Assembly: GCA_037367355.1 (NCBI GenBank)
Contig: CM074696.1
Location: 2,976,001-3,040,000 of the forward strand
From: Neoscytalidium dimidiatum
Taxonomy: Eukaryota > Ascomycota > Dothideomycetes > Botryosphaeriales > Botryosphaeriaceae
Direction: 5' to 3'
Length of the DNA stretch: 64,000 bases
How positions within the stretch are numbered: the stretch's first letter is position 1; each line of letters opens with the position of its first letter. A program made the translations under genes and the position numbers. The notes beneath the pieces were generated by a model, which saw only the letters and a list, made by a program, of their open reading frames with translations, ran no database searches and had not been told where the DNA came from. Below are positions 1-11,900 of this stretch, in pieces.

Positions 1-2275
1 GTGTATCAGATGATCGGCTGCCTTCCTCCTCCCATATATCACTGCCGAGCGCATCCCCGGAAGGTTCAGCAGTGGCTTCGCTAGTCTCATCGTGGTCGGA
101 GCTAAGAACGATGACCTGGCTTGAGTCCGCTTCGTCGATCTTTCGACTAATGGTCTCGCGACGTCGCTGCCAGTACACCTCAAAGTCTTCACCAGGTTCC
201 TGTTGAAGAACGCTGTCCTGATAGCTTTGTGACTTGTCCCCACTTTCTTCCTCGGCAGACGGCGGGGCGTTTTGCTCATCTTGCATTTCCTCAGCATCAG
301 GGCTGGCCTGGCTCCTAGCTGGGCTGATGAGTTGAGCCTGCGCAGCTTTTACAGGGAGATCAGGCTGTTGCGTCAGAAGCTGAGATGGGGCTGGAGGCGG
401 GGAAGGGAGCGAGTAGTCCTTCTCTTCGGGGGTGGGAAGGCGGTGGTGGCTGGAATCACGGTTTGAAGATCCGGCGGCGCTCGGGCCATCGAAGACTTCG
501 CCGTCTGTAGTCGCGTTGCTGTCTCGCGTCACAGGTCGTTCAACGCTTGCATCGCGACTTGGGCCACGGGAGCTTTCGCGAGTGGTAGCACGCGAGCGTG
601 CGCGCTGTGCGAGTTGCTCACCTAGGCGCAGGCCGGCTTGCAGTTCTCGCCTCGTTCCGGACTCGAATTCGTTGAACATGCCATCGAGCCTAGCGCGTTG
701 CGCCTCTTCCCTGATGTCATCCGATGGTCTCCTATCCTGTGTACCCCGATTGTTACCGTTAACAACGCCCTGTAGAGCAATTCCAGCCTTGACAACATTT
801 ACCAGCTTTGGTGTCTCCGCCTTGGATGGTGAAATCTCCGCTTGTTGAATGGCCGGTGGCACCGACGGCGACTCGTTCCGACGCCGTCTTGGAGGGGTCT
901 GGGCGGCAAATATAATCGGAGGCGATGAAGGCATGAAGGAAACCGAAGCGACCGAATCGTTGATCTTGGGCAGGGGGGACGAAATGACTTGTCTATAGAA
1001 CCGTTGCCTGCGAGTTGGCGGGATAGGATCTGTGCGGAAATATGGAAGCTCTCCAGCCCTCGTAGGTGCATCATCTGGAGATTTGACGTTGAGTGCGGCC
1101 CGCATACTGGGCAGGGAGTCTAGAGAAACCATGCTGAACTCTTCACTATGGAGCATAGTCGTCTCGCCGATGGTCTGATCGGGCACAACAATATCGAGTT
1201 CATCGTCAGAGAAAGCGACATCATCCTCTGCAGTCTCATCGCTCTCATATTCGTGGTGGCTGACCATTGATTTCCACATATCCTCATCTCTGGTGGCGTT
1301 TTCGGGAGAAGCCTTCGGTGTTCGCTCATCATGTTCAATCTCTTCTTCGACCGTATCAGAAGCGATATCACCATGCTGAAAATTTCCCCGCATCGACCTA
1401 CGGCGTTGTCCGATGGAGGCACGTGTGCTTCCTGTCGCGTCCGCTGTTGATCGACAAGGCTTATCATCCAGTTGAGCAGGCGATCTTGGGCCGTACATAG
1501 CATCTGCACGTATCGGCTCAGGGGCGTTGATGTCTTTCGACATACTTCTGCGTGGCCTTGCCGGGGCCCTCTTGTTGGGGTGGTACGAAGCGTCGTTAAG
1601 AGAAGAGTCGAGCTCGCTGTCGTCCGGGCTTCGGGTAATAGATTTCCTCGGTTTGCGGACAGGGGTACCATTTCTAGTCCTTCCCGGCACGGGAGTCGTC
1701 ATGTTTTTACCTCTCCTATTGACTGGTGATGACCCAGCGGCATCATTGAGAGGGATTGTGGTGGTTTGAGACGCAGTGGTGGGGGCAGTTTCTGGTTTCC
1801 GAGGCCTCCCCCGTTTCTTGGTTGGCGAGGCACCATTTGTCTCGTTCGGCGAAATTGTGCTTGTTGAAACTGTATCCGACTTCCTTGGCCTCCCTCGTCT
1901 TTTCACAGGCGACGGACCATCGGCGTCATTTAAAGGGATTGTTGTGGTTTTTGTAGCAAAGCGAGTGGAACGGGCGCCAGTGGGAGAGCTCAGACTGTTT
2001 TCGTCCTGCGAGAAGCCATTGTGCGGCTGCGCCTCGACCGTGACCTTAATGCGCCAGGGAGACGAGCCGGCGGCTCGGGGAGTGGTCATGGTGATAGACT
2101 TGGATGGCGAACCAGCGCCAAGGTCGGGAATTTCGAGAAACGGGTCTGAACGTTGGACGTTTGAAGAGAGCTTCAATAAGGGCTGTGTTGCGCGCTTGGC
2201 TGAGCGACGTGTAGCAGCGCTCTTTGTGGGAGAGCTTGTCACGAAGGACAGCGGATCGGGAGACGACGAAGACAT
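1..2275 (-). CDS. AT-hook DNA-binding protein, N-terminal ~758 residues (cut by window edge)
   Basis: An open minus-strand frame runs without a stop from an ATG at 2275-2273 to base 1, so the C-terminus lies outside the window. Two strong AT-hooks of the form KRRGRPRK and KKRGRPRK lie near residues 125-135 and 150-160, in modules that repeat the phrase TTTIPLND plus a SP-V/T-K-RG core. A third module has lost the GRP centre. AT-hooks bind the minor groove of AT-rich DNA, so a nuclear chromatin or transcription role is expected. The rest is Ser/Pro/Arg-rich and probably disordered, with acidic patches near residues 350-375. The start was chosen as the first ATG, immediately followed by a Ser-rich run. 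It is transcribed divergently from the GEN1-like gene across a 492 bp spacer. No catalytic domain is visible in the part present, and its cellular role is unknown to me. Confidence 0.8.
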   Translation of the reverse strand, partial: MSSSSPDPLSFVTSSPTKSAATRRSAKRATQPLLKLSSNVQRSDPFLEIPDLGAGSPSKSITMTTPRAAGSSPWRIKVTVEAQPHNGFSQDENSLSSPTGARSTRFATKTTTIPLNDADGPSPVKRRGRPRKSDTVSTSTISPNETNGASPTKKRGRPRKPETAPTTASQTTTIPLNDAAGSSPVNRRGKNMTTPVPGRTRNGTPVRKPRKSITRSPDDSELDSSLNDASYHPNKRAPARPRRSMSKDINAPEPIRADAMYGPRSPAQLDDKPCRSTADATGSTRASIGQRRRSMRGNFQHGDIASDTVEEEIEHDERTPKASPENATRDEDMWKSMVSHHEYESDETAEDDVAFSDDELDIVVPDQTIGETTMLHSEEFSMVSLDSLPSMRAALNVKSPDDAPTRAGELPYFRTDPIPPTRRQRFYRQVISSPLPKINDSVASVSFMPSSPPIIFAAQTPPRRRRNESPSVPPAIQQAEISPSKAETPKLVNVVKAGIALQGVVNGNNRGTQDRRPSDDIREEAQRARLDGMFNEFESGTRRELQAGLRLGEQLAQRARSRATTRESSRGPSRDASVERPVTRDSNATTDGEVFDGPSAAGSSNRDSSHHRLPTPEEKDYSLPSPPPAPSQLLTQQPDLPVKAAQAQLISPARSQASPDAEEMQDEQNAPPSAEEESGDKSQSYQDSVLQQEPGEDFEVYWQRRRETISRKIDEADSSQVIVLSSDHDETSEATAEPSGDALGSDIWEEEGSRSSDT

Positions 2276-2767
2276 GGTCACTACTCGCGGCAGAGGCAGA
2301 CCAAGGCTAGCCAAGACATGTCAGTCGAGCATTTGGCTTGATTAAGGAAAACAGAATACGGCGGCAAAGCATGAACAATCAGTAAGCCGAGGACGTTGAG
2401 GACGGGCAAGAACAAAGAGCTCACGCACAGTAGGAGTGGGATCGGTATGGGCACCACGTGCCTACCACGCAGGATGCTCGGGAATTGAGGCAGTCGGGGG
2501 TCAAGAGCGCAACTTCTTGATCGTGGTCGCAATTCGATGAGTGTGGCGGTCGTCGCTGGGGGAAAGAGGCAGCGCGGTGGGCGGAGCTATAGAGGAGAGC
2601 TGGAAAGCGGCTTTCTGTTTTGATGTAAACAAACCGCTTGCGCACGGATCCCCCGCAAGCCCTCCGCACCATCATCGTTGCCGCTCTGCGCCCACCCGCC
2701 TCGCTCACGCTGTTGCTAACTCATACTCCCTTTTGCTCTTGCGCTCCTGCTGCGTCATGCAGTGGCA
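2276..2767. promoter_or_regulatory. Divergent intergenic promoter region
   Basis: This 492 bp spacer separates two head-to-head genes, the AT-hook gene (-) and the GEN1-like gene (+), so it must hold both promoters and 5' UTRs. I see no clear TATA box or named operator. Short open frames on both strands here carry no recognisable protein. Confidence 0.5.
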
Positions 2768-5697
2768 ATGGGTATCCACGGGTGAGCCGCTATGGTGCTG
2801 TCGTCGTCGTTATGCCATCGCTGACCCTGTCGCAGCATCTACAAAGAGATCGGCCCCGGCGACCGCATAGCCCTGTCCAAGCTCGCAATCGACAAGTTTG
2901 AAGAAACCGGCCGCCCCTTACGCATCGCTGTTGATACTTCTATATGGCTGTTCCAAATCCAGTCCGGCAAAGGTACATTGCTTTCACGGCCCCGGCCCAA
3001 AGCTCCGCTAACCCTGGGTCTTCAGGCGGTACAAACCCGGCCCTGCGCACCTTCTACTACCGTCTCCTGCGACTCCTCTCTCTTTCGATCCATCCTCTCT
3101 TCGTCTTCGATGGCCCGAACAAACCGCCATTCAAGCGAAACAAGCGTACTGGCCCCAATGTCGCCTCCATCCCCGATTTTCTTGCGAAACAGCTGCTGAA
3201 ACAGTTCGGCTTTCCTTTCCATATTGCCCCAGGAGAAGCCGAGGCCGAATGCGCATTGCTACAAAGGGAGGGGATTGTCGACGTGGTCCTCAGTGAAGAC
3301 GTCGACACCCTCATGTTTGGAAGCCGTGTCACCCTACGGAATTGGTCGCCCGAGCAGAAATCCAGCAAAGTGCCGACCCATGTCAATCTTTACGACACCA
3401 ACAAGATTAAGGACGGCCTCTCGGGTCTGGATAGAGAGGGCATGATTTTGGTGGCTCTCATGAGTGGAGGCGATTACTTGCCCGAGGGTATTCCCGGCTG
3501 CGGTCCCAAAACCGCTTGCGAGGCTGCTCGTGCTGGTTTCGGTCGCAGGCTCTGTGCTATTCGGAAGAAAGATACCGCTGCTCTGCAGGCATGGCGGGAG
3601 GATCTTGTACACGAACTACGCACCAACGAAAGCAAGTTCTTCAAGCGGAAACACGGCTCTCTATCTATCCCCGAAGACTTTCCTCGAGCGGACATCTTGA
3701 GCTACTACACCAACCCGGCCATTTCCTCCCGCGACGCTGTGGAGAGACTCAAGAGAAGTCTCTGCTGGGATCAAGATCTGAACTTCTCCGAACTGCGCGC
3801 GTTCACTGCAGACGCTTTTGACTGGATCAAGGTTAGCGGTGCAAAGAAATTCATCCGCAATCTGGCCCCAGCACTTCTAGTCCGCCAACTTCGCATGCGT
3901 GGTCAGGCTGCTTCAGCAGGAGTGCTTTCTGAGGACCTTCACGTCACTGAAGCTGATGAAGCAAAGTTGGTGACAAGCATCCATGGCAGGCGTCAGCATC
4001 CTTCTACGGACAACACTCCCGAACTTCGTGTTGCCTTTTCTCCCATTGGCATTGTAGATATCGACTTGGATGCTGAAGAGCCCGATGATGAGCCGGACGA
4101 GGACGAAGAAGATGATGAGGAAGAGATGGTGATTGCTGGTGATGGCGACGGTGACGGTGAAGGAACTAAGAAACGCGTGCCGTACTTGTACGATCCCACC
4201 AAGTTGGAAAAAATTTGGGTTTTTGAGACGTTGGTCAAGGTTGGCGTGCCGCTCACTGTACAGGATTGGGAAGAGGCACAACGCAGAAAAACCGCTCCAA
4301 AACCAGCCAAGGTCACCAAGCCTCGTGCCCCCAAAACTGCTGGCGGAGGTATGCAGAAGGGCTCTTTGGATCGGTTCACCAGGATTACCAAGGCGGGAGC
4401 TGCTCTGCCGCCCGCAAAGCGCAGGTCGCCTGGCATTGATAGATTGGATCTTACCCAAGCGGCTGAGGGGATGCAGAAGCAGGGTGGTGCGTTACAAACA
4501 GCTTCATCTAATAAAGAGAAGCACGAGCTCTCGAACACCTCGACTTCATCCCAACGACCCACAAAGGAGATTTTCATTATCGATATCATGTCGTCGCCCG
4601 ATGCATCGCGCACGGCATCAGGAAAACAGGTCAACGAACCCGACATACACTATCTCGCCCCCAACATCACAAAACGAATACGCACACTTAGACGCTTCCA
4701 GACTTCTTCTGGTGTCTGCGCAGACGCATTTCCGAGTCAATCTGCGGCGGTATGTGATGCTTCTCGAACTTCACCAGTGGCAGAAGACCTTTTCACATCA
4801 ACATCGCTCCGCCGGGCGGATGAAGCGCAGTCCTTACGGGACGCACAAGGGAAGGTGCAGGAGACAGCTCGGAACAGACAGTTCACATCGCAAGTCATTA
4901 CGCCTAGTACACCGTCCAGAAGGCGAAAAGCATGCAAGGAGTCAAACGAAATCTCTCCTTCGAAACGGCAAGCGACGCTGGAAGAGTCTTTTGGCTTCTC
5001 AAGAACCAACATTTCTTCAAAACCACGCAACAAAGATTTCGTAGGGACGCAAGAAACTAACGGATGCACGGTCGAAGTGGAGGAGCTGGACCTCAGCCAC
5101 TCGTCCCCAGCCATCTCTCAAGCTAAAGCGTCTCAGCCACGCTGCAACCCGGGCATTGAGAGGTCTTCTCAATCCACTCAGCTCAAAAAGGCCGTCTCAA
5201 GTCGGGCAAGAGACGACCAAAGAAGCGGTTCCAGTATCAGAGAGCTTCGGGCTCCGTCTGGAAATAGTAAAATAACTTCTAAGCCCACAAGTGCGAAAAG
5301 AGTGCCCGAAAAGGCACCTTCAAGTACGGCGTCACGGCTGAGTTGGCTGGAATCGTCGCCAGAAGTACGCCGCTCGCCACGGCAACATGATAGTTCTTCA
5401 CGCGTTGCAATGAGAGAATCTTCGGGTGTACGGCGTTCTCCACGTCAACTCAGCACTTCCCAACAAGGCCAAAGAGTAGACGGGGTCTCGGGGAAGACGA
5501 CGAACGGGGTGCACAAAAAGCAGGTGATCAAGCTGCGTGGAAGCCTCCAAGGGAGCTGGAAGCTGGTAGACGCGTCGAGCGTGGATGTGTTGGATATGAC
5601 TGGGAACGGGTGCAGGAAGAAGACCGGTGGCAGGAACGGCGAGCGGCGGGCGTGGCGGCAAAGCGAAGTCGAGGTACTCGACTTGACCAACGGGTGA
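2768..5697 (+). CDS. GEN1: GEN1/Yen1-type Holliday junction resolvase (XPG/FEN1 family)
   Basis: Model: join(2768..2781, 2836..2972, 3026..5697), 940 residues. Exon 1 is only 14 bp and encodes MGIHG, the conserved XPG-family N-terminus; both introns are 53-54 bp with GT..AG ends. The XPG-N domain contains the acidic residues D38 and D79. The XPG-I domain has APGEAEAE (E121, E123) and SEDVD (D142, D144), and the helix-two-turn-helix starts with SGGDYLP (D200) followed by GIPGCGPKTA. A segment near residues 430-470 (VPYLYDPTKLEKIWVFE) fits the chromodomain-like region typical of GEN1 rather than FEN1 or EXO1. An acidic linker precedes it and a long Ser/Arg-rich, probably disordered tail follows. 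Known family role: symmetric cleavage of four-way DNA junctions in late recombination repair. All metal-binding acids are present, so it should be active. Confidence 0.93.
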
Positions 5698-6721
5698 GGG
5701 GATCTGGATCAGCATTGCAGGATTCTGGATGCGCCGTGTGACGCTACAGGCAAGGAAGTAGTAGCTCTTTGAGAGAAGCGGCGCCGGGGTGCGTCAGCAG
5801 TGCAGGATTTCAGCAGCAGCAGCAGCGCCCGGCGGTCGGAGTGCATCTGCACGACAAGGCCTGGGGATGCGGGGAAGCTGCGGCGAAGTTGCGGCATGGT
5901 GTGAGAGACAGTACCGGCCAGGGGGGGGGCCTCCTAGGCTGGTGGCACAGTGGATGGCGGCTCGGTTCTCGTGCGGCTGGCCTCGAGTGCGACATGCAAG
6001 TGGTTTTTTATTGCCTGATGGGCCTTTCATATCGGAAGATTCGGTAGCGCACGTTAGAGATGACTCGGGCAGCGGGTCGGGTTGGGGCCGCTGGGCTGTT
6101 TACTCGCGGCGAGCTTCGCTGGGGCGGAGATTGGGCGGCGCAACCTGGCGGCGCAGCCTGGCAGCTCCCCCAGCCTCGGCGGCGTTTCCCCGCAGCGGCT
6201 CCCCCGGTCAAGCTTCGAGGCAGAGCCATACATAGTACAATGACATCGACGGCTGCCGCCGTGCCGCGTCTCCTCATCTCGCACCGCGCTCTTTACCCGC
6301 AATGAGCGCTGGTACGACCTCCGCCCGCCGGATCCTTCGCGCCGTACGTGCCCACCGGTCTTTGGCTCACCGACATGCTTGCGTGACAGGGTTACACCAA
6401 AGCTTGATCCCAGCGCGAACGCCGCTTTGTCGCCGCGTGCCTGATGATCCTTCCTGCCTTCACTCTCTCCCCGCAGCCTGCTGGCCCTGTTCCCGGGAAT
6501 TGGCCCGGATTTTCGCTCCAGTCCTACCAGCTTACCGGTCATGCGCCTGGCTCCTGTTTAGCACGGCTTCTGCTCGCATCGTGCTATAAGACCTCGTCAG
6601 CCCGTGCCACTGGCTTGTACTTACTTCCGCCCCCGCTTCCGCCGCCTCCTTTCAGCCCCGGCGCCCACCGAGTCCCCGAGAGCCGCCACCCGAGCCAGTC
6701 GCCCGAGGAAGCACTGCCAGC
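5698..6721. other. Intergenic, no gene seen
   Basis: About 1.0 kb of GC-rich sequence lies between the GEN1 stop and the epimerase start. It contains a short CAG run near 5810-5825 and a G run near 5920. Short frames on both strands show no recognisable motif. The right half should include the epimerase promoter; the C-rich stretch at about 6625-6710 just before its ATG is plausible 5' UTR. Confidence 0.5.
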
Positions 6722-8174
6722 ATGACACTGTACAGCGCTTTGGTCGCCGCGGCGACTTCACTGCTGCTCTCCGCCGCGCGTGCACAGGACGCCGACGGAA
6801 AGTACACCATCTCAGCCGAAGGGATCCGCGCCAATTTTATTCCTTACGGCGCCTCCATCTCCAACTTGTTCATCAATGACACCAATGGCGTGGAGCGCGA
6901 TATCGTGCTGGGATTTGACAACGCGAGCTACTATTCTATCGACCAATTGCACCCGCACCTTGGTGGCGTTCCCGGTTCGTTTCACGCCGAGCATGTTTCC
7001 CCAGAGCGCGGCTGTGGCTGACGAGCAAAAGGGCGCTACGCGAACCGCATCAAGAACAGCAGCTTCGTCATTGACGGTGTCGAGTACAAGGTCGATGCCA
7101 ACGAGAATGGCGGCCTGGATACGCTGCACGGTGGCTCCAATGGCTGGGACTGGGTGCGTGGTTCATTGTCGCCCCCGATTCTTCCGGTGCTCCCTGTGCT
7201 GAGGCATTGCTAACCCAACGCACAGCGCAATTGGACTGTTGAGTCGCACACCGACAATTCCATTACTTTCTCACTACTCGACCCTGATGGAGAGATGGGC
7301 TTCCCGGGGGATGTCAAGAGTTACGTCACTTACACCGTGACCCCGTACACTTGGCACCTGAAGATGCTTGCCACTGCGCTCACCAAGAAAACGCCGATTA
7401 TGCTGAGCTCTCACGTGAGTTTCCAGCAAGAACACGATTCCCGAGCTGTTTTTTTTTTATTTTTTTGACCTGCTGGTAGACGTATTGGAACTTGGACGGA
7501 TTCCAGAACAACGATACGGCCACGGCTCTCAACCACACCCTGTCCTTGCCCTACTCTGGGCAGCGTATTGGCGTTGACGGCATTCTGATTCCTAACGGCA
7601 CCATCCTTCCAAATCAGCAAAGTTCAGTGAATGATTTCTGGAGCGCCCCCAAGCAGATCGGCGCCAGCTTCAACGACCCTGAGATTTTGGGCAATTGCGG
7701 TACCAACTGCAGCGGTTACGACAATGCCTTCGTTATCAACCGCGCCCAGAATGGCCCCTATGACTGGCGCACAACAGGCCCTGTGGCCAGTCTCTCCAGT
7801 GACTTCTCGGGGATCAAGGTGGATGTATACACGGATCAAGACGCTTTCCAGGTCTACTCTTGCGGCGGGCAAAACGGTGAGTCCATATTTCGATAGTCGC
7901 GAATGTGCTTTCTGACGTCTCCGCAGGAACCCTTACGCTCAAGAACACGCAAGGCTTCTTCGACGACCCGAGCCGCCCGCGCGTTGTGGAGAAATACGGC
8001 TGTGTCGTGCTGGAGGTCGAGGACTTCATTGATGGCATCAACCAGCCTGAGTGGCAACGCAATAAGAAGCAGATTTTCGGACCCGAGGACCCTCCTTACG
8101 TCCTGGAGGCTACCTACAAATTCTCGGTCGCAGATTCCAGCAGCAATTCCTGCGCAAACAAGTCGGAGCTGTAG
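6722..8174 (+). CDS. Secreted aldose 1-epimerase (galactose mutarotase family)
   Basis: Model: join(6722..6974, 7032..7153, 7226..7414, 7480..7876, 7927..8174), 402 residues, all introns 50-72 bp with GT..AG ends. Residues 1-21 form a signal peptide (hydrophobic core, then SAARA/Q). The family signature is clear: an early IPYGASISNLFI strand, GRYANRI, then DTLHGG with H117 and SSHTYWNL with H188; in this family two such histidines and a late Glu act in ring opening. Several NxS/T sequons and a Cys pair (GNCGTNC) fit an extracellular protein. It interconverts alpha and beta anomers of hexoses; the secreted form suggests action on sugars outside the cell. The third intron carries a long T run before its acceptor. 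The first splice donor (GTTCGT) is weak, but the resulting junction restores the GRYANRI motif. Confidence 0.9.
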
Positions 8175-8990
8175 ATATGAGGGACGAGTAATGACTGGAT
8201 GTATTTCGAGGCAGTACAGTCGGTCAGAGTCACCATGCACTGCTCGGAAATAGTAATGATGCTGACGTTCATCGTCTTGCCCCACTCTGATGTCTCACGT
8301 TACACTGCCCATGTGACGCTTGCCCAACACCATGTGCCAAATGTCGATATCGACTCGTTCTTCAGCGCAACAGAGACCCACAGAATAGCCTTGCGTGTGT
8401 CAGACATATTTCCGACTGCTTCCTCGCGACGTCCCAGCCACAGCATAGCCTTTGCATGTCTGGTGCACGAGGTATTCCTTTGTTGGGATCTTCCAATAAT
8501 GCGACGCGATCAAATAACGCAGCGGACGCTGTTCCAAAGTACCAGTGCAGCAGGTGAGCAACCATGCGCCCCGTAAAGGGTTTGCGTTCAGCATGGGCCA
8601 TGTCCCAATTAGGAAGGGCCCGTCGACCACATGGACATGAAGGGTCTCATCCGCCACGAGTTCCTATCGCAACGAGTTTAGGAAAACCTTTCGCCAGATT
8701 TCTACTTCACCTCCAGTACTAATGCCTTCGCTGCAGCGCCGTCACTGTCCCCGCTGCCGGCGAAGGCCAATGCATCCGAAGTGACGTCCACGGCCTTGTT
8801 CTCTCACCTGAGCTGCGCTTGTCTCGCAGAACCTGCCTTCCCTTCATTCGCCGCATAACAGAAGCCCCTCCTCACACTGCTAACCTTGCCTGCTCACAGG
8901 AAATATCCTCACGCGCCTTGCGCCTCCAGCACATCCGTCTCTTCGACACACCACACCCACGCCAACTCTCTCGAGCACACTTCCTCCGCC
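8175..8990. other. Intergenic, no gene seen
   Basis: About 0.8 kb lies between two plus-strand genes. It should hold the terminator of the epimerase gene and the promoter of the next gene. The last ~150 bp are rich in CAC and CTC, as expected of a 5' UTR. No motif stood out. Confidence 0.45.
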
Positions 8991-11900
8991 ATGCACGACG
9001 GCCTTGATTTTGCGCGTCAGCGCATCCTCGACAAAGAGCACACCAACAAGCATCTCGTATGTCTGGACTACCGCTCCAAGATGTTGCGCCGGGTCCTGGG
9101 CATCAGCGACTTCAACGAGCCCTTCGACCCACCTCCGCCACCACTCGATCACGATATCGAGAGCGCCGCCGGTGTCGGCCCCATGGTTGATCCCGTTGCC
9201 CACCTTTCTCCTTCCCGCCTTGACACAGCCACGGCCATGACCCAGCTGATGGGTGAAGACTACTTTCCGCAGACGCCTTCTTCCCACTTCGCGTATCAGC
9301 AGCTACAGCCGCATTCAAAGCAGAGCAGCAAGCTGAGAGTATCCGCTGAGCCAACAAGACGGAAGTATCACCCCGATCTTCTAGGATTCAAGTTTCCGCG
9401 GGCTTCACCGCCCCGTAACCAGGATGACCCAAAGACTGACGGCCCCATCTGCCACGACACGCTTACCGGACGCGAACACATAGATCAGAAGGAGGACACC
9501 ACCGCCAAAGAAGCGGCTCCGGCACCGATACCGCTTAACTTCCAACCTGCCGGGGCGCGTACCTTCGATGTCTACCGAGACAGCGAGAGGACCGATAGCC
9601 GGGACAGACTCAGCAAAGATAGTCCAAAACACGCAGAGAATAACGCTCCTTCCCACACAGAATTCAATCGTAATATAACCATTGACAACTCCAATTTGTC
9701 TCACACTACCGAAAAGTTTCTTTCTCCGCCTCTGCCTCACAGCACGCTGTACAACATCGTTCCACAGCTTCAGGACCTGTTCGAACAGTGGATTCGCTTC
9801 GGTCGGGAGAGCACCAATAGCCTTCGCATGCTGCCGCCTCGCGAGATCCCTCTCATCTCGATTGCAGCAAGGACCGTCCCCTGTAGCAACAAAGGCTCGT
9901 CCGGCCAACCTCCGGAGATGCCGACCAAACTGTTTAACATTGTAGTCGGAAAGGATGTCGCCGATCTCAAGATGTTCGAGTGTGAGGTCATTCCGGAACC
10001 GTCGGTGTCTTGTAGCAGACTATTGAACATCGACCGCCGCCCTTACCATGAGACCTCAAGCGCGAACCCAAACATCTGGACCGTTCTCCTCATCCGCGAG
10101 AAGCCGCAACGCAGTCTCGAGGGCGCGAAGATAGGATTAGGCAAAGCGAAGGAGGTGGCGAGTGGGACCGGGGTCCATGTGGCAAAGAAGCGCCGTGGCA
10201 TCCAGGGTCCAGATGTTGAGACGCCGATGCTGAGTGAGTTCACTCAGCATTCGTGGCAGATCATCGCCTGGCCTTCTGCACATGTGATGAGTTTCATGGA
10301 AGTGCAAGGACCTGTTCAACAAAAGAGTTCAGGTGCTGAGATGGACAAGAAGTCCCAAGGCAGAGCAGCCGGCCGCACGCCACTTGCTCCAAAGATTGTT
10401 CAGGTACGTCAACGGTCTCGATCCCCGGTATCACGCGATGGGAGGGTACATCCGGACCATGCACGGGTGTACGCCGCTTCCAAGGCGACTGCAAGGCTCA
10501 GGGTAGCAAGCTTGCGAGATTTCAGTGACGGCACTTCACAGGTCGCTCAAAACAAGGAGAATCTTGGCTCTTCTCCGCCGCTTCTGGCTCCCTTCAACAC
10601 GGTGAATACCGTCACAGGTTTGGCGAAGTTGCACGAAGAAAACCTCACAGACGTTTCCGGACTGTCCATTAGCGACAACCCCGGCCACAACTCAGTACAT
10701 GTCTACGAAACACAGCGTCTGACATGTCTTCGTTTCCTTCGCGGTGGAAATTACCCGCTATTGGCCGGCAAGCATGTCGATCTAAGTTACTGGAACACGT
10801 TCTGCGAATACTTCGGCAGAGGTGAGATCCAATTAGAGATCATAAGCGATGCTGACGGTGAGCCTGTTCTTCTCTCAACCGATGAGCAATTGCGTCGCCG
10901 GTGCAACGGGCGGGCTGTGAATATGGCAAGTGGCCGAGATGATAAGACGAAGGGTCCGAGGAAAAGCGCTAAGAACATGCAGGCTGCTCTGGATTTTGGC
11001 AGCAGTGTTTCTGATGTTACCGAGCGCAAGGATGTCCGCAAGCCCCACTCATCGCAGCTTTCGCGAAGGAACTACACGCCGGATGGTCAGCCGCAGACTG
11101 GTACTGGAGGCACCTATGAATTGCTTCCGAAGGGCGGAAATACAGCGCGTCAACCTTCTCTACACAGGCGATCTACTCTAGCGTTCTCTCGGCCAATGTT
11201 AGAACAACAAAGTCAGAAGTCCTCTCTGAGCGACGACAACACTACTGCATGCTCTCAGCAGAACAGTGGCTACTCCGTCGCAGGCAAACAGGTCAAATCT
11301 CAGATCATAGGCCGCCGTGACAACGATTCGGACAATGCTCGAACGGCCGACTTTCTTCACATCAACGCTCGCAGCCGAGCTGAGCTGAAAGAAGGCCAAG
11401 ACGCTCCGTTGATGCGTGGCTGGCAGGTGGAGATGCTTACTGCACTCCACGAGGAGCGAAAGCCCGCCTGGGATGGTTGGACTGACCGGTCTGAGCTTTA
11501 CAAAGACCGCACAATGCTAAGGGAGAAGACTATGGAGAGAGAGGCGAAGAAAGCCCTCCATTATTGGAAGGAGCGACTGTTCGTCCTGGGCGACACACGT
11601 GCTGGCCGCGACGGGATCCAAATGGTTCAGTACTACAAGAATGAAGTTGAACGACGCCAGCGGGACATCGAACGCATACAGCAAGAGTGGCTGTCTGAAA
11701 GGCTAGATGAAGAGCAAGAACAGCTAGGGAGAAATGAGATGAAATCCCTGCCGTCGGAGCATCTGCAGTGCGTTAGTTGGGACGCATTGCAGCGCTTTCA
11801 GAACCGAAAGGTCAGCTCGGAGACCCAGATGGGTGTGCAGATGCAGCAGGTGCCACAGAGGCAGATGTACGCCGGAAAGATGGTCCCTGGACAGTCGCTT

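Noticed and set aside
1776..2345. Plus-strand frame of 189 codons
   Set aside because: Antisense shadow of the AT-hook gene.
8886..8990. In-frame extension upstream of the 1,069-residue protein
   Set aside because: The extension begins at TTG with no ATG, and the ATG at 8,991 has a good context.
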